From the NCBI RefSeq assembly GCF_012328925.1, contig NZ_JAAXLS010000066.1, positions 1-33,646 on the forward strand: a DNA stretch of 33,646 bases. Reading direction: 5' to 3'. The notes beneath the pieces were generated by a model. It was not told where the DNA came from, did not search any database, and saw nothing but the letters and a program-made list of their open reading frames with translations. A program made the translations under genes and the position numbers. Of the stretch, positions 8,547 to 15,123 are shown in pieces (the first letter of the stretch is position 1; each line of letters opens with the position of its first letter). This stretch comes from Amycolatopsis acididurans (lineage in GTDB: Bacteria; Actinomycetota; Actinomycetes; Mycobacteriales; Pseudonocardiaceae).

Positions 8547-9703
8547 GAGGAGTAGGCGCTGTTCTCTTCGACGTAGCCGTGGGACAGGTCGGTGGTGTAG
8601 ACGGTCGTGGTGCTGGCACCGACGCCGAGATCGATCACGATCTCGATCGCGCGGCCGGACAGATCGGCCTCGGAGCGGTCGGCGGCGGGCACACCGTTGG
8701 CGAAGAGCGTGACGCCGTTGATCGTGATCGACACCGCGTTGGCGTCCACCTCGGCCCGGGCGCGGCCGACCGCCATCGCGACCCGGCCCCAGTTCGGATC
8801 GGACCCGAACAGCGCGGTCTTGACCAGGTTGTCCTCGGCGACCGTGCGGGCGACGGTGATCGCGTCCTGCTCGCTGGCGGCGCCGCAGACCACGATGTCG
8901 ACGTCCTTCGTGGCGCCCTCGGAGTCGGCACGCAACTGGTGCACCAGGTCCAGGCTGACCGCGGTCAGCAGTTCGGTGAAGTCGTCAAGACCCGGGGAGA
9001 CCGCGCTGGCGCCGGAGGACAGCAGCAGGACGGTGTCGTTCGTGGACGTGCCGCCGTCGACGTCGAGCCGGTCGAACGTGGCCCGCGTGGCCGCCCGCAG
9101 CGCGGCGTCGAGCGCGTCCGGTTCGAGGGCCGCGTCCGTGGTGATCACCGACAGCATGGTGGCGAGGTTGGGCGCGAGCATGCCCGCCCCCTTGGCCATG
9201 CCGCCGATGCTCCAGCCGTGCTGATGGGATTTCCAGCTCTGCTTGGGTTTGGTGTCGGTGGTCATGATCGCGGTCGCCGCCGCGAGGCCCGACTCCGGTG
9301 TGGCCTCCAGCGCCTTGGCCGCGGTGTCCACCCCGGACAGCACGGCGTCCATCGGCAGCCGCTCCCCGATCAGGCCGGTGGAGCAGACCGCGATCTCGAT
9401 GGCGCCGGTGTCCAGCACCTCCGCGACCTTCTCGGCGGTCGCGTGCGTGTCCTGGAAACCGCCGGGACCGGTGGCGGCGTTGGCACCGCCCGAGTTGAGC
9501 ACGACCGCGCGCAGGCGCTGGTGGCGCAGCACCTCCTGCGACCACAGCACGGGCGCGGCCTTGATCACGTTGCGGGTGAACACGCCGGCGGCGGCCTGCT
9601 GCGGTCCGTCGTTGACGACGAGCGCGAGGTCGAGCGCGCCGGAGGCCTTGATTCCGGCGGCCACCCCGGCAGCCCGGAAGCCCTTGGGGCCGGTGACGGT
9701 CAC
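8543..9703 (-). CDS. argJ: Glutamate N-acetyltransferase / ornithine acetyltransferase
   Basis: Recycles the acetyl group from N-acetylornithine to glutamate, and in bifunctional members also makes N-acetylglutamate from acetyl-CoA. The 386-residue precursor is self-cleaved in this family before the threonine of an ATML motif. Here the site is APNLATML, between A181 and T182, giving alpha and beta chains of about 181 and 205 residues. The GTG start at 9703 overlaps the argC stop as GTGA. The presence of argJ shows that the acetyl cycle is used rather than ArgE deacetylation. Whether this protein has the second, acetyl-CoA-dependent activity cannot be told from sequence. Confidence 0.96.
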   Translation of the reverse strand: MTVTGPKGFRAAGVAAGIKASGALDLALVVNDGPQQAAAGVFTRNVIKAAPVLWSQEVLRHQRLRAVVLNSGGANAATGPGGFQDTHATAEKVAEVLDTGAIEIAVCSTGLIGERLPMDAVLSGVDTAAKALEATPESGLAAATAIMTTDTKPKQSWKSHQHGWSIGGMAKGAGMLAPNLATMLSVITTDAALEPDALDAALRAATRATFDRLDVDGGTSTNDTVLLLSSGASAVSPGLDDFTELLTAVSLDLVHQLRADSEGATKDVDIVVCGAASEQDAITVARTVAEDNLVKTALFGSDPNWGRVAMAVGRARAEVDANAVSITINGVTLFANGVPAADRSEADLSGRAIEIVIDLGVGASTTTVYTTDLSHGYVEENSAYSS

Positions 9704-10728
9704 GGTGCGACTCCTACGGTGGAAAGCCCGGTGGTTTCGGGGTATCCGAGCGCGATGTTCATGGACTGCACCGCTCCCCCGGCGGTGCCCTTGGTCAGGT
9801 TGTCGATCGAGGCGATGACGATGAGCCGCCGGGCGTCGCCGTCGACCGTGACCTGCAGTTGCACGTTGTTCGACCCCAGCGTCGCCGCGGTGGCCGGCCA
9901 GGCTCCCTCGGGCAGCACCTGGACGAACGGCTCGGCGTCGTAGGCCTTCTCGTACACCGCGCGCGCGGCCGCGGTGTCGACGTCGGACAGCAGCGCCGCG
10001 CTGGCCGTGGTGAGGATGCCCCGGGGCATCGGCGCGAGCACCGGGGTGAACGACACCACGACACGCTGCCCCGCGACCCCGCTGAGGTTCTGGGCGAACT
10101 CCGGCGTGTGCCGGTGCGTCCCGCCGACCCCGTACGCACTCGCGGAGCCCATCGTTTCCGAGCCCAGCAGGTGCGGCTTGAGGCTCTTGCCCGCACCTGA
10201 GGTGCCCGTCACCGACACCACATGGACGTTCGGTTCGATCAGCCCGGCCGCCAGGGCCGGGGCGAGCGCGAGCGTGCCGCCGGTCGGGAAGCAGCCGGGC
10301 ACGGCGATGCGTTTGGTACCGGCCAGCTTCTCCCTGGCGCCGGGAAGCTCCGGCAGGCCGTAGGGCCAGTTGCCCGCGTGGTCGCCGCCGTACCAGCGCT
10401 GCCAGTCGGCGGAGTCGGCGAGCCGGTGATCCGCGCCGAGATCCACCACGAGCACGTCCGGGCCGAGTTGCGCCGCGATCTCCGCCGAATGACCATGCGG
10501 GAGAGCAAGGAACACGACATCGTGCCCGGCCAGCGTGTCGGCGGTGGTCTCGCGCAGCACACGGTCCGCCAGCGGCGCCAGGTGGGGCTGGTGCCGGCCG
10601 AGCGGGGTGCCGGCGCTGCTCGCTGCGGTTAGCGTGCCGATTTCCACTTCCGGGTGCACGAGGAGCAGGCGCAGGAGCTCCCCGCCCGCGTACCCGCTCG
10701 CACCCGCGACCGCGACCCTTACCGTCAT
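9700..10728 (-). CDS. argC: N-acetyl-gamma-glutamyl-phosphate reductase
   Basis: NADPH-dependent reduction of N-acetylglutamyl phosphate to the semialdehyde. The 342-residue product starts with the Rossmann motif VAVAGASGYAGGE (about 5-17) and has the catalytic cysteine C146 in PGCFPTG, plus the HRHTPE segment. It is the first gene of the arg operon. The ATG at 10728 lies 7 nt after a good -10 box, with no Shine-Dalgarno sequence, so the message is probably leaderless. This supports the start over an ATG- or TTG-initiated extension 12 codons longer. A candidate ArgR operator overlaps the start codon. Confidence 0.97.
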   Translation of the reverse strand: MTVRVAVAGASGYAGGELLRLLLVHPEVEIGTLTAASSAGTPLGRHQPHLAPLADRVLRETTADTLAGHDVVFLALPHGHSAEIAAQLGPDVLVVDLGADHRLADSADWQRWYGGDHAGNWPYGLPELPGAREKLAGTKRIAVPGCFPTGGTLALAPALAAGLIEPNVHVVSVTGTSGAGKSLKPHLLGSETMGSASAYGVGGTHRHTPEFAQNLSGVAGQRVVVSFTPVLAPMPRGILTTASAALLSDVDTAAARAVYEKAYDAEPFVQVLPEGAWPATAATLGSNNVQLQVTVDGDARRLIVIASIDNLTKGTAGGAVQSMNIALGYPETTGLSTVGVAP

Positions 10729-10745
10729 GCGTATGATTATGCATG
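10726..10745 (-). promoter_or_regulatory. Candidate ArgR operator (ARG box) over the argC start
   Basis: The minus-strand sequence CATGCATAATCATACGCATG is an imperfect palindrome (14 of 20 positions match their complement). Its half-sites resemble TGCAT-A, like ARG boxes in other bacteria. It covers the -10 box, the expected transcription start and the argC start codon, so ArgR bound here would block RNA polymerase. The site is read by eye and is not a proven operator. Confidence 0.6.
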
Positions 10746-10764
10746 AGCGCGCAAGTTCAATCAA
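10736..10764 (-). promoter_or_regulatory. argC operon promoter (leaderless)
   Basis: On the minus strand the -35 box TTGATT (10764-10759) is followed after exactly 17 bp by the -10 box CATAAT (10741-10736). The argC ATG begins 7 nt further on, where transcription would be expected to start. No ribosome site lies in front of argC. This is the strongest housekeeping-type promoter I can see in the window. Confidence 0.7.
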
Positions 10765-10833
10765 TCCAGGGTGTCGCCGCCGTCCGGCCGAACTCCGAAC
10801 ACCTGTGAAGGCGTGCCAACCTGGGAACCGGCG

Positions 10834-10859
10834 GGTCGGCCCGGACTTCCCGTCCGACC
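10834..10859 (-). terminator. Possible terminator between the HTH gene and argC
   Basis: GGTCGG at 10834-10839 pairs with CCGACC at 10854-10859, and an inner GGAC/GTCC pairing can form in between. There is no T run. It lies just after the helix-turn-helix gene on the minus strand and before the argC promoter, where a terminator is expected. Support is weak. Confidence 0.32.
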
Positions 10860-10869
10860 TGCCTGGCCG

Positions 10870-11358
10870 TCAGGGACTGGCGCTTTCACCCCCGGCACGC
10901 CGTTGACTGGGCGGCTCCGGTAGGTATTGTCCCGGTCGCTCAGGATCGCAGCCGACTCTGGGCAGGCGAACCCGGACCCCGCCGGGTGAGCGTTCGAAAT
11001 GCAGCGCGATCTCCTCCAGGGAATCGCCCGCGATCCACCGCCGCTCGAGTTCGGCGTCGAGCTCCGCGCTCCACGGGCGCCCACGCTGCGCGGGCCGCTC
11101 CCCCGCTCTTCGCGTTCCCGATTGAGCCAGCGCGGTGTGCTGACGCAGGGTCGCCGACAGAACCGACCCCAGTGAACCGGCGGCGACCGAGGCGACCTCG
11201 ATCTGGCCGTCCGCGACGACTTCGTCCCGTGGACCTTCGGCGCTGATGCTCACGACCAGCCGGTCGGGCTGGTCACCACCCGGCAGCGTGGTGACCTCGA
11301 TGGAAAACATGGTGTCGCCGGACCGGACTTTGCTCCGGTGCTCCTCGATGATGTTCAT
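10870..11358 (-). CDS. Uncharacterised protein with C-terminal helix-turn-helix, DNA-damage-type promoter
   Basis: A 162-residue protein I do not recognise by name. Residues 1-80 are a mixed alpha/beta segment without a known motif. Residues 93-136 (GRPWSAELDAELERRWIAG and onward, to about RLPRVGCD) look like a Myb/SANT-like helix-turn-helix of the kind often appended to bacterial DNA-processing proteins: W/D-E start, a G-turn, EEIA, then a recognition helix with R-S and R-L. The tail (137-162) is proline- and glycine-rich and probably disordered. The ATG at 11358 lies 7 nt after a PafBC-type -10 box, which fixes the start and makes the message leaderless. It is divergent from the DUF4240 gene. 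A role in the DNA-damage response, perhaps DNA binding, is inferred from promoter and domain only. Confidence 0.8.
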   Translation of the reverse strand: MNIIEEHRSKVRSGDTMFSIEVTTLPGGDQPDRLVVSISAEGPRDEVVADGQIEVASVAAGSLGSVLSATLRQHTALAQSGTRRAGERPAQRGRPWSAELDAELERRWIAGDSLEEIALHFERSPGGVRVRLPRVGCDPERPGQYLPEPPSQRRAGGESASP

Positions 11359-11365
11359 GCCCGGC

Positions 11366-11388
11366 ACGCTAGCGGCACCCACCGACAA
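11366..11388 (-). promoter_or_regulatory. RecA-NDp/PafBC-type DNA-damage promoter, leftward
   Basis: Minus-strand TTGTCGGTG (11388-11380), then 8 bp, then TAGCGT (11371-11366). This fits the mycobacterial RecA-NDp/PafBC consensus TTGTCRGTG-N8-TAGNNT at every specified position. The start codon of the helix-turn-helix gene follows 7 nt after the -10 box. Confidence 0.75.
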
Positions 11389-11428
11389 TTCTCGTCACGA
11401 TGCGCACCAGGCCGGACACGAACCGAAA

Positions 11429-11451
11429 TTGTCGGTACCCCGCTCTACCGT
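11429..11451 (+). promoter_or_regulatory. RecA-NDp/PafBC-type DNA-damage promoter, rightward
   Basis: TTGTCGGTA (11429-11437), then 8 bp, then TACCGT (11446-11451). It deviates from TTGTCRGTG-N8-TAGNNT at the ninth base and at the third base of the -10 box. Together with the leftward copy it makes a perfect 10-bp inverted repeat (11381-11390 and 11427-11436). Transcription would start near 11458 and give the DUF4240 gene a leader of about 27 nt with a GGGGG ribosome site. Confidence 0.62.
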
Positions 11452-11484
11452 GTCCCCAGCAGTTCGAAACACACTGGGGGAAAC

Positions 11485-12087
11485 ATGAATGAACGTCGTT
11501 TCTGGCGTCTCGTCAGACGGGCGCACACCGCGGAGCGCGACGAAACCGCGCCGATCATCGCCCTTCTACTGGGCCTGCTGCACCAGGAAGCGGCGCCTGA
11601 CGTGATTCGTTTCCACCGCAGGCTCGCCGAGGTTCACCGCCGCGCGTACCGATGGGACCTGTGGACGGCGTTCCGCATCGTGCTGGGCGAGGTGGACGCC
11701 GCGCTGTTCTCGGATGCCGTCAGCTGGCTCATTCTTCGCGGTAAGCGAACATTCCGCCGGACGCTGGTCGATCCCGATTTTCTCGCGTCGCTGCCGGTCG
11801 AGCGCGTCGACCTCGCCGCGGCGGGGCGCCTGCTCGGCCTCGCGCACGAAAGGCTGACGCCGTCCCACGATCCCGATGCCGACCTGCTGCTCATCCAGCA
11901 GGCGATCAGCGAAGCGCTGCGCGTGCCCCGCTCGAGTCCGGTGCCGCCGGGCGAGCTGCCCTCGATGGACGGGGAATCGCTTCGGGCACGCTATCCGCGG
12001 CTGTGCGGGCGCTATCCACTGGACGGGATCGCCGCCCCGGTCCAGGTCGCACCGGGGCGGCGGCGGGATGTGGTCAGCGATGCGTGA
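11485..12087 (+). CDS. DUF4240 domain protein
   Basis: A 200-residue protein of unknown function. Residues 1-115 match the DUF4240 pattern: an FW near the start (RRFWRLVRRA), AYRWDLWTAFRIVLGE, and an acidic/aromatic SDAVSWLILRGKRTFRRTLVDPD segment. Residues after about 150 (LRARYPRLCGRYPLDGI) are not part of the domain. The ATG at 11485 has GGGGGAAAC directly upstream. The 3' end overlaps the convergent aminopeptidase gene by 14 nt. DUF4240 proteins are often encoded beside toxin-immunity or regulatory genes, but no function can be given here. The promoter suggests induction by DNA damage. Confidence 0.82.
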   Translation: MNERRFWRLVRRAHTAERDETAPIIALLLGLLHQEAAPDVIRFHRRLAEVHRRAYRWDLWTAFRIVLGEVDAALFSDAVSWLILRGKRTFRRTLVDPDFLASLPVERVDLAAAGRLLGLAHERLTPSHDPDADLLLIQQAISEALRVPRSSPVPPGELPSMDGESLRARYPRLCGRYPLDGIAAPVQVAPGRRRDVVSDA

Positions 12088-13672
12088 CCGAGTCCAGAAG
12101 CGCCTGGCGCAGTTCCGCAGGCTGCTTTCCGTTCCCCATCGCATCGTCCGATTTGGACTCCGCCGCGCCCGCGGGCACCGGATCGGGCAGCGGTGCGCAC
12201 GTGGTGTCCGGACCGTTGCCCGGTTTACGCGGCGGCAGCTTGCCGGTCGCGAGATAGTCGGCCACCTGGTCGTCCACACACGCGTCACCGGAAAGGGAGT
12301 CGGCGTGCGTGGCGCCCCCGGGTTCACCGATCAGGCTGGAGTTCGGGAATCGCTTACGCACCTCGACGCTTCCGGCGAACGGTGTCGCGGCGTCGAGTTC
12401 CTCGCCGATCAGCAGAGCACTGGCCACCTTCGTGCCGTCCACGTTCACCGGCGTGCCTGCCTTGGCCGGCCAGGACACACACGGCGCGTTGTACCACGCG
12501 TTGCCCCACGTCTCGAAGGGCGCGCGGAAGTAGGTGGCCCAGTTGTCGGCGCGCCACTTGTTCCAGTTGGTCGGCCACTGCACGTCGGTGCACTGCACCG
12601 CGTTGTAAACGGCGAACCCGTTGTCATCGCCGGGGCTGCTGGAATCGTCGTAGAGCGCCTTGAGTGTCTTCCAGTCGCTGTTGTGCACCCACCCGGCGAA
12701 CGCGCGCGCCATATCCTCCCAGCCGAACCGGTAGTAACCCGCCTGCAGGAAGATGTCGGTCCACTCGTCGGGGCCGATCACTCCCCCTGCCGGGTTCTTG
12801 GCCAGGTCGCGCTGCGCGGCATACCAGCGATCCTCGACCACGTCGCCGGAAGTTCCGAGGTGGTAGACGTTGTCGTACTTCGCGATCCAGTCGAAGTAGA
12901 TCTTGATGTTGCGGTCGAACGCCACGTCCTGGCCGAGATTGGCCTGGTACCACACCTTGCGCGGGTCGACGTTGCTGTCGAGCACCATCCGCCGGACCCG
13001 GTCGGGGTGCAGCGTCGCGTACACCTGGCCGAGGTAGGTGCCGTAGGAGAAGCCGTAGTAGTTGATCTGTTGCCGGCCGAGCGCCTTGCGCAGCGAGTCC
13101 ATGTCCTGCGCGACGTCGGTGGTCTTCATGTGCTCGAGCAGCGCGCCGTTCTTCGCGCAGGCGCCCGCATAGCCCTTCGACGACGCCAGCCAGGTCTGTT
13201 CCAGTTGCGGCGTGGTCGGCACATATCCGGGCCGGTCGTACTTGAAGTAACCGGGATCGCAGGACAACGCGGGTTTGCTGGCGCCGACGCCCCGCGGGTC
13301 GAAGCCGATCCAGTCGTAGGACGAGCCGGCGCCATTGGGCACCGACTTACCGAGCACGGACAGGCCGAGCCCCGAACCGCCGGGGCCGCCGGGGTTCACC
13401 AGCATCACGCCCTGCGATTGCGCCGTCGTGTGCCGGACCTGCGACACCGCGAGCGAAACCGTCGCGCCGGCCGGGTTGGCGTGGTCGAGCGGTACGTCGA
13501 GGAAGCCGCATTCGGCGCCTGCCTTCCGCAGCTTCGCCGACTCGCACGCTCCCCAGACGATCGGCGCCGGCGTGAAATCGGGTGTGGCGGGGGCGGCCGA
13601 CGCGGAGGGCATCGCCGTCAGGCAGCCCGCCAGCACACCGACCGCCGCGATCGCGGAGACGAGTTTGTTCAC
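12074..13672 (-). CDS. Secreted tripeptidyl aminopeptidase (alpha/beta hydrolase, S33/TAP type)
   Basis: Exported peptidase removing tripeptides from protein N-termini, similar to Streptomyces Tap/SlpD/SlpE. The 532-residue product has a signal sequence, the oxyanion-hole stretch NPGGPGGSG (93-101), the nucleophile S209 in GFSYG, the acid D427 in GEELDAATPF, and H456 in GATHAD, with a TAP-like C-terminal domain from about 400. The GTG at 13672 has AAGGA 5 nt upstream. An ATG 7 codons earlier would bury that site and is less likely. The signal is ambiguous: LAGC at 14-17 is a perfect lipobox, while ASA-AP after residue 26 would suit ordinary signal peptidase, so the protein may be lipid-anchored or released. 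It is divergent from the AlkD gene. Confidence 0.92.
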   Translation of the reverse strand: MNKLVSAIAAVGVLAGCLTAMPSASAAPATPDFTPAPIVWGACESAKLRKAGAECGFLDVPLDHANPAGATVSLAVSQVRHTTAQSQGVMLVNPGGPGGSGLGLSVLGKSVPNGAGSSYDWIGFDPRGVGASKPALSCDPGYFKYDRPGYVPTTPQLEQTWLASSKGYAGACAKNGALLEHMKTTDVAQDMDSLRKALGRQQINYYGFSYGTYLGQVYATLHPDRVRRMVLDSNVDPRKVWYQANLGQDVAFDRNIKIYFDWIAKYDNVYHLGTSGDVVEDRWYAAQRDLAKNPAGGVIGPDEWTDIFLQAGYYRFGWEDMARAFAGWVHNSDWKTLKALYDDSSSPGDDNGFAVYNAVQCTDVQWPTNWNKWRADNWATYFRAPFETWGNAWYNAPCVSWPAKAGTPVNVDGTKVASALLIGEELDAATPFAGSVEVRKRFPNSSLIGEPGGATHADSLSGDACVDDQVADYLATGKLPPRKPGNGPDTTCAPLPDPVPAGAAESKSDDAMGNGKQPAELRQALLDSVTHR

Positions 13673-13787
13673 TTCGGTCCTTTTCGTCGACATTTCCGCC
13701 GCGTTCGGGCGGAAGCGAGCCACGTTTCGGACCAACCTCTCGGATGGGGGCCGTTTTCGCCACCCCACTTTAGTTTGAAGTTGACGC

Positions 13788-13793
13788 TAGCCT
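13788..13793 (+). promoter_or_regulatory. -10 box TAGCCT before the AlkD gene (leaderless start)
   Basis: TAGCCT lies 6 nt before the GTG start with no Shine-Dalgarno sequence in between. No convincing -35 box is seen; TTGAAGTTGA just upstream may contribute. Confidence 0.4.
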
Positions 13794-13799
13794 TGGCCG

Positions 13800-14489
13800 G
13801 TGGAGATCGTGGACGAACTCGTGACCGCGGTACGAAGTGGACTGCGCGAGGTGGGCGATCCGGCGAAGGCTCCGGACATGCGGCGCTACATGAAGTCCGA
13901 GATGCCCTTCCACGGCGTGCCCAAACCCGTTCGCGAGAAGCTGACCCGGCGCCTGTTCGCCGAGTTTCCGTTGCCGGACAAGGCTTCTTTCGTGGTGGCC
14001 GCGCAGAAGCTGTGGCGCGAAGCGGCATTCCGGGAGGAACGCTACGTGGCGATCGACCTGACCGGGTACCACGCCTACCGGATGTGGCAGGGCCGCGATC
14101 TGCTACCGGTGTACGAGGAGTTCGTGGTGACCGGCGCGTGGTGGGACTACGTGGACGAGGTCGCGAGCCGCCGCATCGGCCCCCTGTTGCGCGCCGATCC
14201 CGCGGCGATCGGCCCCGTCATGCGCCGGTGGGCCACGGACGACGACCACTGGCGGCGGCGCACCGCGATCATCTGCCAGCTCATGTCCAGGGAGGAGACG
14301 GATCTGGATCTGCTGACCTACGCGATCGAAGCAAGCATCACGGAGACTGATTTCTTCCTGCGCAAGGGAATCGGATGGGCATTGCGCCAGTACGCACGAG
14401 TTGACGCGGCGTGGGTGGCCCGGTTCGTCGACACGCATGCGGAGCTGTCGCCATTGTCAGTGCGGGAGGCACTCAAGCACATTCGCTGA
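13800..14489 (+). CDS. AlkD-like DNA alkylation repair protein
   Basis: HEAT-like-repeat DNA glycosylase that removes bulky or charged alkylated bases (3-methyl- and 7-methylpurines) without base flipping in the studied AlkD proteins. The 229-residue product keeps the key residues: WWDYVD at 114-119, equivalent to the W/D pair of AlkD, and W193 in FFLRKGIGWALRQYAR. Length is typical. The GTG at 13800 is chosen because of the -10 box 6 nt upstream; a GTG three codons later is possible. It stands alone between the divergent aminopeptidase gene and a long non-coding stretch. It is the second alkylation-repair glycosylase in this window. Confidence 0.92.
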   Translation: MEIVDELVTAVRSGLREVGDPAKAPDMRRYMKSEMPFHGVPKPVREKLTRRLFAEFPLPDKASFVVAAQKLWREAAFREERYVAIDLTGYHAYRMWQGRDLLPVYEEFVVTGAWWDYVDEVASRRIGPLLRADPAAIGPVMRRWATDDDHWRRRTAIICQLMSREETDLDLLTYAIEASITETDFFLRKGIGWALRQYARVDAAWVARFVDTHAELSPLSVREALKHIR

Positions 14490-14505
14490 TCGGGCGCCGC
14501 ACGTT

Positions 14506-14680
14506 GACCGATGGGCGCACACCGACCGGGCGGTAGGCGCAGGCTGCCCCGTTGGACGGTATCCGCACCGACCGGCCGACCGATGGACGCTGGCCGCGCC
14601 GACCGCTGGGCGGCGGTAGCCCTGACCGGTGGGCGACGATGCCGACTGGTGGGCGATCGCCGCGTCGACCGGGCGCGTGG
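14506..14680. repeat. Decayed tandem repeat, unit about 20-23 bp
   Basis: About eight copies of a degenerate unit beginning GACCGNTGGGCG and usually ending in GCC follow each other. The clearest are 14578-14600, 14601-14623, 14624-14643 and 14644-14666. Copies at 14506-14577 are more worn. The unit length is close to that of the clean 22-bp array downstream of uvrA, but the sequence differs. Confidence 0.55.
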
Positions 14681-15011
14681 TCGTGCGCTGCCTGGGCCGA
14701 ACGAAGGCCGAAGAGCGCCTGGGCGGGCGCCGGTACTGGTGCTGGCACTCGCGCTGACGCGGCCCGGGGCCCGCCTTAATGCCACCTCACGTTCGTGTCT
14801 CAACGCCACGCCCACGCTGACCCGGGCAGCACACGCCACGCCGGGCTGGTGCTGGCACTGGCGCGGTCGTCACTCGACCCGGACCACCGAGGGGACCTGG
14901 GCCGCACCCATGCCTGCGCCGCATTTAGGACCCGCATCCTTGACACGTCGGCCACTGCCGCGGGCCAGGCCACGCCGCAAACCGCGGCTGTCGCTTGCGT
15001 GGGCCGACACA

Positions 15012-15043
15012 TCGGCCCGCTCCCTTGGCTCGGAGCGGGCCGA
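15012..15043 (-). terminator. Terminator hairpin downstream of pheT
   Basis: A perfect 12-bp stem (TCGGCCCGCTCC with GGAGCGGGCCGA) and an 8-nt loop lie about 80 nt after the pheT stop codon. There is no T run, which is common for actinobacterial terminators. The left arm can instead pair with GGGCCGA at 15001-15007, giving a competing smaller hairpin. Confidence 0.65.
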
Positions 15044-15123
15044 CGGGCGAAGCTGGCCACGTGCCGCGTGCCGCGTGCCACGGCCCGGAACCGGGGTCGG
15101 GGGCCGCGGGCCGGGGCCAAGGG

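Larger units (their letters stand above)
14490..15123 (+). other. 634-bp gene-free stretch between the AlkD gene and pheT
   Basis: Both neighbours end toward this region. Frames open here give low-complexity, arginine/proline/glycine-rich products without recognisable domains or ribosome sites, so I see no gene. It holds a decayed tandem repeat at 14506-14680, a 14-bp direct repeat CTGGTGCTGGCACT at 14736-14749 and 14846-14859, and a strong hairpin at 15012-15043. Confidence 0.7.

Noticed and set aside
9241..9275. TGTCGGTG inside argJ as another PafBC promoter
   Set aside because: No TANNNT box follows at the 8-bp spacing, and it lies inside a coding region on the opposite strand.
13673..13693. 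ATG start for the aminopeptidase 7 codons upstream
   Set aside because: The AAGGA ribosome site lies between it and the GTG at 13672 at ideal spacing for the latter, and the longer form adds no homology.
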